Made by a program: the position numbers and the translations under genes
Source of the DNA: Methylotenera oryzisoli_B
GTDB lineage: Bacteria > Pseudomonadota > Gammaproteobacteria > Burkholderiales > Methylophilaceae
DNA: 64,000 bases
NCBI GenBank assembly: GCA_965613685.1
Contig: OZ277031.1
Span: 1,550,001-1,614,000, forward strand
Reading direction: 5' to 3'
In this document: piece after piece, positions 42,992-52,308 of the stretch
How the letters are laid out: the number at the start of each line of letters is the position of its first letter
Position numbering within the stretch: position 1 is the stretch's first letter
Notes under the pieces: generated by a model
What the model was told of the DNA's origin: nothing
The model's input: the letters and a program-made list of their open reading frames with translations, nothing else
Databases searched by the model: none

Positions 42992-43780
42992 TTAGGCAAA
43001 CACCCTGGCTAATTCCGCGCCCGGATCATCTTGACGCATAAAGGCCTCGCCCACCAAGAAACCTTGCACCTGGTTATCCATCATGAGCTTCACGTCTTCC
43101 GGCGTAAAGATGCCGGATTCCGTCACCACAAAGCGGTCTTCAGGCATGATTTTTAACAGGTCTAAAGTGGTTTGCAAGCTGACTTCAAAGGTTCGTAAGT
43201 TGCGATTATTAATGCCGATTAAGGGCGTGTCCAATTGCAGGGCCAAAGCCAATTCATCGGCATCGTGCACTTCCACCAGTACGGCCATGCCCAACTCGTT
43301 GGCCAAGGCTTCTAATTTTTGCATTTGCGCTAACTCTAAGGCCGCCACAATCAGCAAAATGCAATCGGCACCCATGGCTCGCGCTTCAAACACTTGGTAT
43401 TCATCAATGATGAAATCCTTGCGCAACACCGGTAGTTTGCAGGCGGCCCGCGCTTGTTTTAAGTAAGCGGCCGAGCCCTGAAAGTATTGCTCGTCGGTCA
43501 ACACCGATAAACAAGCGGCGCCGGCTTTTTCGTAACTTTTAGCGATTTCGGCCGGTTTAAAATCTTCACGTATCACGCCCTTAGACGGGCTGGCTTTTTT
43601 AATCTCGGCTATCACTGCCGCTTTATTCGCCATGATTTTTTTGTGTATGCTGCCGACAAAGTCGCGCGGCTCGCCTTGCGCTTCTGCTTGGGCTTGCAAT
43701 TGGTCTAAGCTCACGGCCAATTTGCTGGCGGCCACCTCGGTTTTTTTGGTGGCTAAAATTTTATTTAAAATATCGGACAT
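42992..43780 (-). CDS. trpC: Indole-3-glycerol phosphate synthase
   Basis: Closes the indole ring from CdRP in tryptophan synthesis. The 262 residues form one TIM barrel with AEIKKASPSKGVIREDFKPA (catalytic lysine), LRKDFIIDEYQVFEARAMGA and VTESGIFTPEDVKLM. It follows trpD by 45 bases on the same strand. Confidence 0.98.
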   Translation of the reverse strand: MSDILNKILATKKTEVAASKLAVSLDQLQAQAEAQGEPRDFVGSIHKKIMANKAAVIAEIKKASPSKGVIREDFKPAEIAKSYEKAGAACLSVLTDEQYFQGSAAYLKQARAACKLPVLRKDFIIDEYQVFEARAMGADCILLIVAALELAQMQKLEALANELGMAVLVEVHDADELALALQLDTPLIGINNRNLRTFEVSLQTTLDLLKIMPEDRFVVTESGIFTPEDVKLMMDNQVQGFLVGEAFMRQDDPGAELARVFA

Positions 43781-43825
43781 GGTGGGTTCTATTTAATTAA
43801 GTTCTATGTAGTTTAAGTTAAGAGG

Positions 43826-44842
43826 CTAGCCGGCGGCATACTGTTGCAGTGCGTTTAACTTGGCTAAGGCCAAACCTTGGTCTATCACCTCGGCCGCCTT
43901 ATTGATGCCGGCCGCCAAACTGTCGGCCAAGCCGGCCACGTAAATAGCCGCGCCCGCATTCAGTAATACGATGTCGCGCGCCGCGCCCAGCTCGCCGTTC
44001 AACACCGCCAATATCATGGCTTTGGATTGCTCGGCGTTGTCGATTTGTATGCTGGCAAGGGAGTGCAGCGGCAAACCAAATTGCGCCGGGTTAATGGTGT
44101 ATGCACTGACTTGGCCATTTTTTAATTCGGCCACGTGGCTGTCGCCAGTAAAGGAAATTTCGTCCATGCCGTCAGCACCGCACACCACTAAGACGTGCTC
44201 GCTGCCTAATTGCTGTAACACTTGCGCTAATTTAACGGTCAAGGCTGGCGAAAACACGCCCATGATTTGGCGTTTAGCATTGGCCGGATTGGTCAGTGGC
44301 CCTAGCAAATTAAACAGTGTGCGCACACCCAATTCACGGCGTACCGGGGCCGCATGCTTCATGGCGCTATGGTGGTTAGGGGCAAACATAAAGCCTATGC
44401 CGATTTCTTCCACCGCACTGGCCACTTGCGCAGGCGTTAAATTCACATTAACGCCCAAGGCTTCCAAGACATCGGCACTGCCGCAACTAGACGACACCGA
44501 ACGGCCACCGTGCTTGGCTACTTTTGCCCCGGCCGCCGCCGCCACTAAGGCGCTCACCGTCGACACATTAAAGGTTTGGATGCCGTCACCGCCGGTGCCG
44601 CAGGTGTCTATCAAATGCGGGCTCGCTAAGGTGGCTACCTTAGTCGACAATTCGCGCATGACGCTGGCTGCCGCGGCTATCTCGTCCACGCTTTCGCCTT
44701 TGATGCGCAGTGCCACTAACATCGCCGCCATTTGCGCGTGCGTCAATTCGCCCGACATCACTTGCCTCATCAAGGTCTGCATCTCGGCAAAGCTCAAGTC
44801 TTGGCCGTTGATGAGTTGATTTAGGGTCGGTGCAAATGCCAT
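43826..44842 (-). CDS. trpD: Anthranilate phosphoribosyltransferase
   Basis: Transfers phosphoribose from PRPP to anthranilate. The 338 residues have the PRPP loop DTCGTGGDGIQTFNVST, KHGGRSVSSSCGSADVLEAL and the anthranilate-binding GPLTNPA. It starts 2 bases after trpG on the same strand. Confidence 0.98.
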   Translation of the reverse strand: MAFAPTLNQLINGQDLSFAEMQTLMRQVMSGELTHAQMAAMLVALRIKGESVDEIAAAASVMRELSTKVATLASPHLIDTCGTGGDGIQTFNVSTVSALVAAAAGAKVAKHGGRSVSSSCGSADVLEALGVNVNLTPAQVASAVEEIGIGFMFAPNHHSAMKHAAPVRRELGVRTLFNLLGPLTNPANAKRQIMGVFSPALTVKLAQVLQQLGSEHVLVVCGADGMDEISFTGDSHVAELKNGQVSAYTINPAQFGLPLHSLASIQIDNAEQSKAMILAVLNGELGAARDIVLLNAGAAIYVAGLADSLAAGINKAAEVIDQGLALAKLNALQQYAAG

Positions 44843-44844
44843 GC

Positions 44845-45408
44845 TTAGGCTTTCAGGAAGTTTTGTAAGAGCGCGTGACCGTGCTCAGTCAATATCGATT
44901 CCGGATGGAACTGCACGCCTTCCACGCTCAAGGTTTTGTGGCGCACGCCCATGATTTCACCGTCTTCGGTCCAGGCAGTGATCTCTAGGCAATCGGGCAA
45001 GCTGGCTTTTTCTATCACCAAGGAATGGTAACGGGTAGCGGTGTAAGGGTTAGGCAAACCGCTGAACACGCCGATATTGTGGTGGTAAATTAATGAGGTT
45101 TTGCCGTGCATCAATTGCTTGGCGTGCACGATTTTGCCGCCGAAGGCTTGGCCTATACTTTGGTGGCCTAAGCAAACGCCGAGCAATGGAATTTTGCCGG
45201 CAAATTCTTTGATTAAGGGCACGCTAATGCCGGCTTCATTGGGGGTGCAGGGGCCAGGTGAAACCACTATGTGGGTAGGCTTGAGCGCAGCCACTTTGGC
45301 TAAATCAATTTCATCGTTACGGTAAACCTGCACGTCTTGCCCCAACTCGCCTAAATACTGCACCAAGTTGTAGGTGAAGGAATCGTAATTATCTATCATC
45401 AATAGCAT
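44845..45408 (-). CDS. trpG: Anthranilate synthase component II, glutamine amidotransferase
   Basis: Provides ammonia to TrpE; often shared with folate synthesis. The 187 residues show the class I amidotransferase triad: Cys in LLGVCLGHQSIGQAFGG, and His and Glu in GVQFHPESILTEHG, with MIDNYDSFTYNLVQYL at the start. It is separated from trpE by the GxxExxY element. Confidence 0.98.
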   Translation of the reverse strand: MLLMIDNYDSFTYNLVQYLGELGQDVQVYRNDEIDLAKVAALKPTHIVVSPGPCTPNEAGISVPLIKEFAGKIPLLGVCLGHQSIGQAFGGKIVHAKQLMHGKTSLIYHHNIGVFSGLPNPYTATRYHSLVIEKASLPDCLEITAWTEDGEIMGVRHKTLSVEGVQFHPESILTEHGHALLQNFLKA

Positions 45409-45429
45409 GATCGCATGCCCTTAAAAAAA

Positions 45430-45856
45430 CCTTCACCACAGAGACACGGAGACACAGAGAAAATCATAACTTCATCCTTTTTAAACCATTTTTCAACACT
45501 GGAACATTAAAGTTAATAAGGAGACCCGTGTCTAATTTAGCCAGTTTCATATAAGTGAGTAATTGCGCCTCATGAACAGGTAACAATCTGTCCACGCTTT
45601 TAAGTTCCAAAATTAAGCACCCATCAACCAACAGGTCGATGCGATAGTTTATGTCTAAGTGTAAGCCTTTATAGTTTACCGGCACTTCTACTTGACGTTT
45701 AAAAGCTATTCTTTTTTCTGCTAATTCAAAGCACAAACATTCTTCGTAGGCTGATTCTAATAGTCCTGCGCCTAAATGTTTATGTACCTCAATTGCCGCT
45801 CCAATCACCACTTGAGTTAAGGCATTTCTCTGTGCCTCCGTGTCTCTGTGGTGAGG
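45430..45856. repeat. Inverted ACCACAGAGACACGGAG repeats enclosing the GxxExxY gene
   Basis: Ends at 45430-45463 and 45825-45856 face each other. The left one abuts the stop codon of the GxxExxY gene and the right one encodes its N-terminal residues, so gene and repeats form one unit. Confidence 0.88.
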
Positions 45857-45865
45857 GTTGGACAT
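45464..45865 (-). CDS. GxxExxY protein
   Basis: 133 residues of the GxxExxY family (TIGR04256), function not established. The name motif is GAGLLESAYEECL; a PD-(D/E)xK-like core is suggested by YRIDLLVDGCLILELKSVDR. The first residues MSNPHHRDTEAQRNAL are encoded by the repeat CACCACAGAGACACGGAGGC itself. The ATG follows the TGA of trpE with no gap, so the gene sits inside the trp cluster between trpE and trpG and is probably translated from the trp mRNA. Confidence 0.9.
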   Translation of the reverse strand: MSNPHHRDTEAQRNALTQVVIGAAIEVHKHLGAGLLESAYEECLCFELAEKRIAFKRQVEVPVNYKGLHLDINYRIDLLVDGCLILELKSVDRLLPVHEAQLLTYMKLAKLDTGLLINFNVPVLKNGLKRMKL

Positions 45866-47344
45866 TCAATTATCCAGCCCTGCTTGCACTAACTCGGCCG
45901 CACGCAACACCGCTTTGGCTTTGTTTTGCGTTTCTTCCCATTCGCTTTGTGGCACGGAGTCGGCCACGATGCCCGCCCCTGCTTGCACGTAGAGCATGTT
46001 GTTTTTAATCACACCGGTGCGTATGGCAATCGCCACGTCCATGTCGCCGTTAAAGCCTAGGTAACCAACCGCGCCCGCGTAAATACCGCGCTTGCTCGGT
46101 TCCAACTCGTCTATGATTTCCATGGCGCGCACTTTAGGCGCGCCACTGACTGTGCCGGCTGGGAAGGTCGCTTTAATAACGTCTATGGCATCCATGCCGT
46201 CTTTCAGTTTGCCTTCCACGTTGCTGACGATGTGCATGACGTGCGAATAGCGCTCTATCATCATGTTGTCGGTGACTTTGACGCTGCCGGTTTGTGCCAC
46301 ACGACCCACGTCATTGCGGCCTAAATCCATTAATTGCACGTGCTCGGCACGCTCTTTTGGATCGGCCAATAACTCCTCGGCCAAGGCCAAATCTTGTTCG
46401 CGGTTTTTACCACGCGGCCGGGTGCCGGCAATCGGCCTAGCAGTGACCGTGCCGTTTTCCAAACGCACTAAAATCTCTGGGGACGCGCCCACCACATGGT
46501 GATCGCCCATGTCGTAATAAAACATATAAGGCGACGGGTTAAGGCTGCGCAATGCGCGGTATAAGGACAAAGGCGGCGCGGTGAATTTTTGCGCCATGCG
46601 CTGCGACAAGACTACTTGCATGATGTCGCCATCCAAGATGTATTGTTGGGCGCGTTTGACCGCGGCTTTAAAGTTGGCCTCACCAAATTCAGAGCTGGCC
46701 ACCGATTTTTCTGACGGCAGCGCTTGCGGTATGGCCACGGTTTTGCGCAACATCACCAGCAACTCGCTGAGTCTGTCGTAGGCGTTTTGGTAGGCATTGG
46801 GCTCGGCAGGATCGGCATAGACGATGAAATACAGTTTGCCACTTAAATTGTCCACCACGGCAATCTCGGTGGATAAGGTGAGCAACACGTCCGGCACATT
46901 AATCGCGTCGTCTTTTTGCACGCCGCCCAAACGCTTTTCTATGTAGCGTACGGTTTCGTAGCCAAAGTAACCGGCCAGGCCACCGGTAAAGCGCGGCAAA
47001 CCGGCATAAGGCGGGGTTTTAAAACGCGCTTGGTAACGTTTAACAAAATCCAAGGGATTGGTGTTGCTTGTCGATTCCACCACGCGGTCGCCTTGCCACA
47101 CTTGCACGTCCATGCCGTGGGCGACGATGCGGGTTTTTGCCGGCAAGCCTATGATGGAATAACGACCAAAGCGCTCGCCACCTTGCACCGATTCCAGCAA
47201 ATACGAATAGGGTTGATTGGCCAATTTTAAATACAGCGACAACGGCGTGTCTAAATCGGCAAAGGTCTCTAAGACCAGAGGGATGCGGTTATAGCCTTGG
47301 GCGGCCAGCTCGTTAAATTGCGTTAAATTCAGAGTACTCAACAT
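45866..47344 (-). CDS. trpE: Anthranilate synthase component I
   Basis: Makes anthranilate from chorismate with ammonia from TrpG. From ATG 47344 (MLSTLNLTQFNELAAQGYNR), with AAGGAAA ahead, it has 492 residues. Features are the N-terminal feedback region LLESVQGGERFGRYSIIG, NPSPYMFYYDMGDHHVVGAS, ARPIAGTRPRGKNREQD, FPAGTVSGAPKVRAMEII and the C-terminal QAGAGIVADSVP. A longer frame to 47395 lacks support. No leader peptide or attenuator could be seen in 47345-47485. Confidence 0.98.
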   Translation of the reverse strand: MLSTLNLTQFNELAAQGYNRIPLVLETFADLDTPLSLYLKLANQPYSYLLESVQGGERFGRYSIIGLPAKTRIVAHGMDVQVWQGDRVVESTSNTNPLDFVKRYQARFKTPPYAGLPRFTGGLAGYFGYETVRYIEKRLGGVQKDDAINVPDVLLTLSTEIAVVDNLSGKLYFIVYADPAEPNAYQNAYDRLSELLVMLRKTVAIPQALPSEKSVASSEFGEANFKAAVKRAQQYILDGDIMQVVLSQRMAQKFTAPPLSLYRALRSLNPSPYMFYYDMGDHHVVGASPEILVRLENGTVTARPIAGTRPRGKNREQDLALAEELLADPKERAEHVQLMDLGRNDVGRVAQTGSVKVTDNMMIERYSHVMHIVSNVEGKLKDGMDAIDVIKATFPAGTVSGAPKVRAMEIIDELEPSKRGIYAGAVGYLGFNGDMDVAIAIRTGVIKNNMLYVQAGAGIVADSVPQSEWEETQNKAKAVLRAAELVQAGLDN

Positions 47345-47485
47345 AAATTTCCTTACTATCAATGGGTGGGGTTGATTCGGCGCCCTGCGTGTCACGCAAG
47401 GCTAGCCTGGGGCTTTAAGCCCGCCACCATCGCCAACTGTGTCGTTTGTTTTGACCGATATTCATGTGAGTTTATAAAAAATAAT

Positions 47486-48157
47486 TTAATGCAATAAAGT
47501 TAAGGCATCGCCTAACTGCGCGATGCTGGCATCGCTTTGCAACACCAGTCCGTGATTATAGCCATAAGGCACGGTAAATACATAACAACCGGCCGCACGC
47601 GCCGCCGTTACATCGCTGATGGAGTCGCCTACCATCAAGGCCTGTTCAGGCGCTAGCTGGAATTGCTCGCATACGTGCAGCAGCTGCGCCGGATCCGGTT
47701 TCTTTTTGCTTAAGCTGTCGCCCGACACCACCACAGAAAAATAGCTATCTAGCTGACTCGCTTGCAATAAAGGCAGCGTAAAACTGGCCGGTTTATTGGT
47801 CACGCAGGCCAAGCGGTAACCGGCTTTTTGCATGGCCTCTAAGCCCGCCACCACGCCCGGGTAAGGCTGACTGTGGCTCACGTTGTCCGCATAAAATTTA
47901 AGGAACAATGCCTGCGCTTCGGCTAAGGCTGCTGCATCCGGCACGTTCGCTGAGGAGCCCATTAAGCAGCGTTGAATCAGCATTTGTGCGCCTTCACCGA
48001 TGTAGCCTTGTATCTGCAAGGGATCCAAAGTCGGCCGCTGCATGGCCTGCAACATTTGGTTGGCGGCAGCGGCAATTTCTGGCGCGGTGTGCAACAAAGT
48101 GCCATCTAGATCCAGCATGATGGCTTGCACGCTTATTTTTTGAGCCACGCTCGCCAA
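47486..48157 (-). CDS. gph: Phosphoglycolate phosphatase
   Basis: HAD-family hydrolase that removes phosphate from 2-phosphoglycolate. The 223 residues have motif I AIMLDLDGTLLHTAPEIA, motif II CVTNKP, the lysine in SKKKPDPAQLL and motif III MVGDSISDVTAARAAG. It follows rpe by 27 bases and trpE lies downstream, a common order in betaproteobacteria. Confidence 0.96.
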   Translation of the reverse strand: MASVAQKISVQAIMLDLDGTLLHTAPEIAAAANQMLQAMQRPTLDPLQIQGYIGEGAQMLIQRCLMGSSANVPDAAALAEAQALFLKFYADNVSHSQPYPGVVAGLEAMQKAGYRLACVTNKPASFTLPLLQASQLDSYFSVVVSGDSLSKKKPDPAQLLHVCEQFQLAPEQALMVGDSISDVTAARAAGCYVFTVPYGYNHGLVLQSDASIAQLGDALTLLH

Positions 48158-48184
48158 CGCTGTATCTAGTTAAGCTTGTATCGA

Positions 48185-48892
48185 TTAAACCGTGGCCAAG
48201 GCCGCGCGCATTTCGCCAACGATGCTGTTGTAACGATTTTTGTCGCTGTCTTTGCCTTGCGTGAATATGGCGCTGCCTGCCACAAAGGTATCGGCACCGG
48301 CTTTAGCAATTTCCGCGATGTTTTGCGCATTGACGCCGCCGTCCACTTCCAACCAAATTTGACGACCGGTTTTTTCGTAATAAGCGTCGATTTTGGCGCG
48401 CGCTAAACGCAATTTGTTTAAGGTTTCTGGAATGAATTTTTGACCACCAAAACCCGGGTTGACGCTCATTAACAAAATCATGTCGACTTTGTCCATCACG
48501 TGGTCTAAATAACTCAATGAAGTGGCTGGGTTAAACACCAAACCGGATTTACAGCCCAAGTCACGCACCATGGCCAAGCTACGGTCTATGTGCTCGGATG
48601 CTTCTGGGTGAAAGGTGATGATGTTGGCGCCGGCTTTGGCAAAGTCAGGGATAATGCGATCGACCGGTTTGACCATCAAATGCACATCAATGATGCCACC
48701 CACGCGGGCGGCGGTTTCGCGTATGGCTTCGCAAACCAATGGGCCTATGGTCAAGTTAGGCACGTAGTGATTGTCCATCACATCAAAATGCACTAAATCC
48801 GTACCGGAGCTGATGACGTCATCAATTTCTTGACCGAGTTTGGCAAAGTTTGCAGAAAGAATACTGGGGGCAATTCTAAAAGTTTTATCCAT
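48185..48892 (-). CDS. rpe: Ribulose-phosphate 3-epimerase
   Basis: Interconverts ribulose 5-phosphate and xylulose 5-phosphate. The 235 residues begin MDKTFRIAPSILSANFAKLG; metal ligands and catalytic acids are in LVHFDVMDNHYVPNLTIG, IDVHLMV and WLEVDGGVN, with MSVNPGFGGQKFIPE for the phosphate. In methylotrophs this enzyme also serves the RuMP cycle. Confidence 0.98.
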   Translation of the reverse strand: MDKTFRIAPSILSANFAKLGQEIDDVISSGTDLVHFDVMDNHYVPNLTIGPLVCEAIRETAARVGGIIDVHLMVKPVDRIIPDFAKAGANIITFHPEASEHIDRSLAMVRDLGCKSGLVFNPATSLSYLDHVMDKVDMILLMSVNPGFGGQKFIPETLNKLRLARAKIDAYYEKTGRQIWLEVDGGVNAQNIAEIAKAGADTFVAGSAIFTQGKDSDKNRYNSIVGEMRAALATV

Positions 48893-49018
48893 GACTAAAG
48901 TCCGTTTTCAAAAATGTGGGTTAAATTTACTGCATCAAAGGCATTATTTTAACCCTATTTCTGCCGTTTAAGATGATGCTTCTTGCTATACATAAGCCAA
49001 TCTAGCAAAATTACACCT

Positions 49019-50263
49019 ATGCAGTTATTTGTTATCGGCGTGAATCACACGACCGCCCCCATCCAAATCCGTGAAAATGTGGCGTTTAATAGCGAGCATT
49101 TGGCGGGCGCCCTGCGCGAACTGACGACGCACGATGCGGCCGAAGCCGCCATTTTATCCACCTGCAATCGCACCGAGCTGTATTGCAGCGCCGATAACCC
49201 AGAAAAACCTTTACGCTGGCTATCCCAGTACCACCAATTGGACCTGGCCCAACTGCAACCTTACATCTACACCTTACCCGACGATGCCGCCGTTAAACAT
49301 GCGTTTCGCGTGGCCTCTGGCCTAGACAGCATGGTCTTGGGCGAAGCCCAAATATTAGGGCAGTTCAAGCAATCGGTAAAAATTGCCCAAGACGCCGGCA
49401 CCTTAGGCAGCTTGCTGCATAAGCTGTTTCAACGCACCTTTGAAGTAGCCAAAGAAGTACGAACCGACACCGATTTAGGCGCCAGTTCTATTTCCATGGC
49501 CGCCGCCGCGGTGAAATTGGCGCAACGCATTTTTGGCGACATTCGCGAGCAAAAAGTCTTGTTCATAGGCGCGGGGGAAATGATAGAGCTGTGTGCCGAG
49601 CACTTTGCCACGCAAAAACCCAAGAGCATGACGGTGGCTAACCGCACGCTAGAACGCGGGGCTGCCTTGGCCGAAAAAATCGGTGGCCAGGCTATCTATC
49701 TGCACGATTTGCCGGACTGCTTTGCCGAATTTGATATTGTCATTACCAGTACCGCCAGCCAGTTGCCCATAGTCGGTTTGGGCATGGTGGAACGGGCCAT
49801 TAAAGCACGTCGCCACCGGCCTGTTTTTATGGTGGATTTGGCTGTGCCGCGGGACATTGAAGCAGAAGTAGCGGACCTAGACGACGTGTTTTTATACACA
49901 GTGGACGACCTGGCGCAAGTGGTCAGCGACGGCATGATCAATCGCCAAGAAGCCGCGCAAGATGCCGAGTTAATTGTCACGGCCAGGGTAGCGCATTTCA
50001 TGCAATGGCTGAAAAAACGCGATGCCGTGCCCACCATTAAAGCGCTGCGCGATCAAGCCGAACACACCCGTTTGGCCGAGCTGGAAAAAGCCATGAAATT
50101 AATGCAAAAAGGCGAGTCGCCAGAGAAGGTTTTAGAAGCCTTAAGCAATGCGCTTACCAATAAATTTTTGCACGCGCCCAGCCACGCACTCAACCAAACG
50201 CATGGCGAAGAACACGCTAAGCTAGACCAAGCCATCAAACAGCTCTACCAAATTAAGCCTTAA
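49019..50263 (+). CDS. hemA: Glutamyl-tRNA reductase
   Basis: First committed step of heme synthesis by the C5 route. From ATG 49019 (MQLFVIGVNHTTAPIQIREN) the 414 residues include the active cysteine in ILSTCNRTELYCSA, GLDSMVLGEAQILGQFKQS, the NADPH loop LFIGAGEMIELCA and a C-terminal dimerisation helix. It starts the hemA-prfA-prmC operon. Confidence 0.98.
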   Translation: MQLFVIGVNHTTAPIQIRENVAFNSEHLAGALRELTTHDAAEAAILSTCNRTELYCSADNPEKPLRWLSQYHQLDLAQLQPYIYTLPDDAAVKHAFRVASGLDSMVLGEAQILGQFKQSVKIAQDAGTLGSLLHKLFQRTFEVAKEVRTDTDLGASSISMAAAAVKLAQRIFGDIREQKVLFIGAGEMIELCAEHFATQKPKSMTVANRTLERGAALAEKIGGQAIYLHDLPDCFAEFDIVITSTASQLPIVGLGMVERAIKARRHRPVFMVDLAVPRDIEAEVADLDDVFLYTVDDLAQVVSDGMINRQEAAQDAELIVTARVAHFMQWLKKRDAVPTIKALRDQAEHTRLAELEKAMKLMQKGESPEKVLEALSNALTNKFLHAPSHALNQTHGEEHAKLDQAIKQLYQIKP

Positions 50264-50278
50264 GAAAAGAAGCCCATT

Positions 50279-51361
50279 ATGAAACCCAGCATGATTAAAA
50301 AACTCGCCACCTTGAGCGACCGCTTGGAAGAACTGAACCGCCTGATGAGTTCAGAAGGGGCGACCAACAACATGGATAATTACCGAAAAATTACCCAAGA
50401 GCACGCCGAAATCACCCCCATCGTCGAGCAATACCGCTTGTTCGAGCAAACCGAAGCCGACATGAACGAAGCGCAAAAAATGCTCAGCGATCCGGACATG
50501 AAAGAATTTGCGCTAGAAGAAATTGAAGCGGGCAAAGTCACTTTAGAAAAGATCGAAGCGGCCTTGCAAAAACTGCTTTTGCCTAAAGACCCGAACGACG
50601 ACAAAAACCTCTTTTTAGAAATTCGCGCCGGTACCGGTGGCGACGAATCCGGCTTGTTTTGCGGCGACTTATACCGCATGTATTCGCGTTATGCCGAACG
50701 GCAAAAATGGAAAGTGGACATCATGTCGGCCAACGAATCCGAGGTCGGCGGCTACAAAGAAATCATCGTTAAAATAGAAGGCTACGGCGCTTACTCCAAA
50801 CTGAAATTTGAATCCGGCGGTCACCGCGTGCAGCGCGTGCCGGACACCGAAACACAAGGCCGCATTCACACCTCAGCCTGCACGGTGGCGGTGTTACCGG
50901 AAGCCGATGAAGTGTCGGACGTGGTGATTAACCCGGCCGACATCCGCATCGACACCTACCGTGCCAGCGGCGCCGGCGGTCAACACATTAACAAGACCGA
51001 TTCGGCGGTGCGCATTACCCATGCACCCACCGGCATCGTCGTGGAATGCCAAGAAGGCCGCAGCCAACATGCCAATAAAGCGCAAGCCATGCAGGTGTTG
51101 GCAGCCCGCATCAAAGCCAAGCAAGTGGACGAGCAACAAAGCAAAATCGCCTCGGAACGCAAAAGTTTAATCGGCTCCGGCGATCGCTCTGAGCGCATCC
51201 GCACCTACAACTACCCGCAAGGCCGCATCACCGATCACCGCATCAATTTAACCTTGTACAAAATCGATGCCATTACCGAAGGCGACATGGATGAATTAAT
51301 CGGCGCCTTGTCGGCCGAGCACCAAGCCGACTTGCTGGCTAGCCTAGGTGAAGACAATTAA
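50279..51361 (+). CDS. prfA: Peptide chain release factor 1
   Basis: Recognises UAA and UAG and releases the peptide. The 360 residues have a coiled-coil N-terminus, the codon-reading PxT-type region PDTETQGRIHTSACTV and the GGQ catalytic loop in RASGAGGQHINKTDSAVR. PrmC, which methylates the GGQ glutamine, is encoded immediately downstream. Confidence 0.98.
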   Translation: MKPSMIKKLATLSDRLEELNRLMSSEGATNNMDNYRKITQEHAEITPIVEQYRLFEQTEADMNEAQKMLSDPDMKEFALEEIEAGKVTLEKIEAALQKLLLPKDPNDDKNLFLEIRAGTGGDESGLFCGDLYRMYSRYAERQKWKVDIMSANESEVGGYKEIIVKIEGYGAYSKLKFESGGHRVQRVPDTETQGRIHTSACTVAVLPEADEVSDVVINPADIRIDTYRASGAGGQHINKTDSAVRITHAPTGIVVECQEGRSQHANKAQAMQVLAARIKAKQVDEQQSKIASERKSLIGSGDRSERIRTYNYPQGRITDHRINLTLYKIDAITEGDMDELIGALSAEHQADLLASLGEDN

Positions 51362-51363
51362 GT

Positions 51364-52239
51364 TTGAGCCACCCCTGCAGCAGCATTGAGCAAGCCTTAC
51401 AAAGGGCGGCAGCCAAACTAAACAGCGCGGATGGCGCCATGGAAGCGCGCTTGTTATTGCAGCAGGTATTGGGCGTGAACCGCGCTTGGCTCATTGCACA
51501 CGCAAACGATGCCCTGCAGACCAATAGGGACGCGGAGTTTCAAGCACTCTTAACACGCCGTTTAGCCGGCGAACCGATCGCTTACCTGATACAACAACGC
51601 GAATTTTACGGTTTAAACCTGCGCGTCAGCCCCGCCACACTGATCCCCAGACCGGACAGCGAAACCTTGGTCGATGCCGCATTAGAAAAAATACCCCATC
51701 CCATTGCTAAACCTATCACGGTGCTGGATTTAGGCACGGGCAGTGGCGCCATTGCTTTGGCCATTGCGCACAATCGGCCGCAGGCCAGCGTGCTGGCGGT
51801 GGATGCCTCAGATGCCGCCTTAACGGTGGCCCAAGACAATGCCAGCCAGTTAACGCTTAGTAACGTGCAGTTTGCCTTAAGCGATTGGTACGCTAACTTA
51901 GCCGAGCAACGCTTTGATGTGATCGTCAGCAACCCGCCCTACATTGCGCAAAATGACCCGCACTTAAGCCAAGGTGACTTGCGTTTTGAACCCTTGAGCG
52001 CCCTAGCGGCGGGGTTAGACGGCTTAGACGACATCCGGCAAATTACAGAGCAGGGCTTAATCCATCTTAAACCGCAAGGCTGGCTCATGCTAGAACACGG
52101 CTACGATCAGGGCGCCGCGGTGAGGGAGTTAATGGCGCAAGCGGGTTTAGTAGAGATAGCAACAAGACAGGATCTGGGCGGCAACGACCGCGTCACGCTG
52201 GGCAAAAACCCACTGATAGTCAGTCAGCACTGGGCTTAA
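51364..52239 (+). CDS. prmC: Peptide chain release factor N5-glutamine methyltransferase
   Basis: SAM-dependent enzyme that methylates RF1 and RF2. I place the start at a TTG (51364), 2 bases after prfA, because the N-terminal helical domain (SIEQALQRAAAKLNSADGAM) begins there; no ATG is available before residue 24. Motifs are LIPRPDSETLVDAAL, VLDLGTGSGAIALAIAH and the catalytic VSNPPYIAQND. Confidence 0.95.
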   Translation: MSHPCSSIEQALQRAAAKLNSADGAMEARLLLQQVLGVNRAWLIAHANDALQTNRDAEFQALLTRRLAGEPIAYLIQQREFYGLNLRVSPATLIPRPDSETLVDAALEKIPHPIAKPITVLDLGTGSGAIALAIAHNRPQASVLAVDASDAALTVAQDNASQLTLSNVQFALSDWYANLAEQRFDVIVSNPPYIAQNDPHLSQGDLRFEPLSALAAGLDGLDDIRQITEQGLIHLKPQGWLMLEHGYDQGAAVRELMAQAGLVEIATRQDLGGNDRVTLGKNPLIVSQHWA

Positions 52240-52308
52240 CAAAACATGCGGCTAGGAGCCGAAATAATGGGAAGAAAAAAACTGTAGCAGCCATAGTATA
52301 ATCACGCC

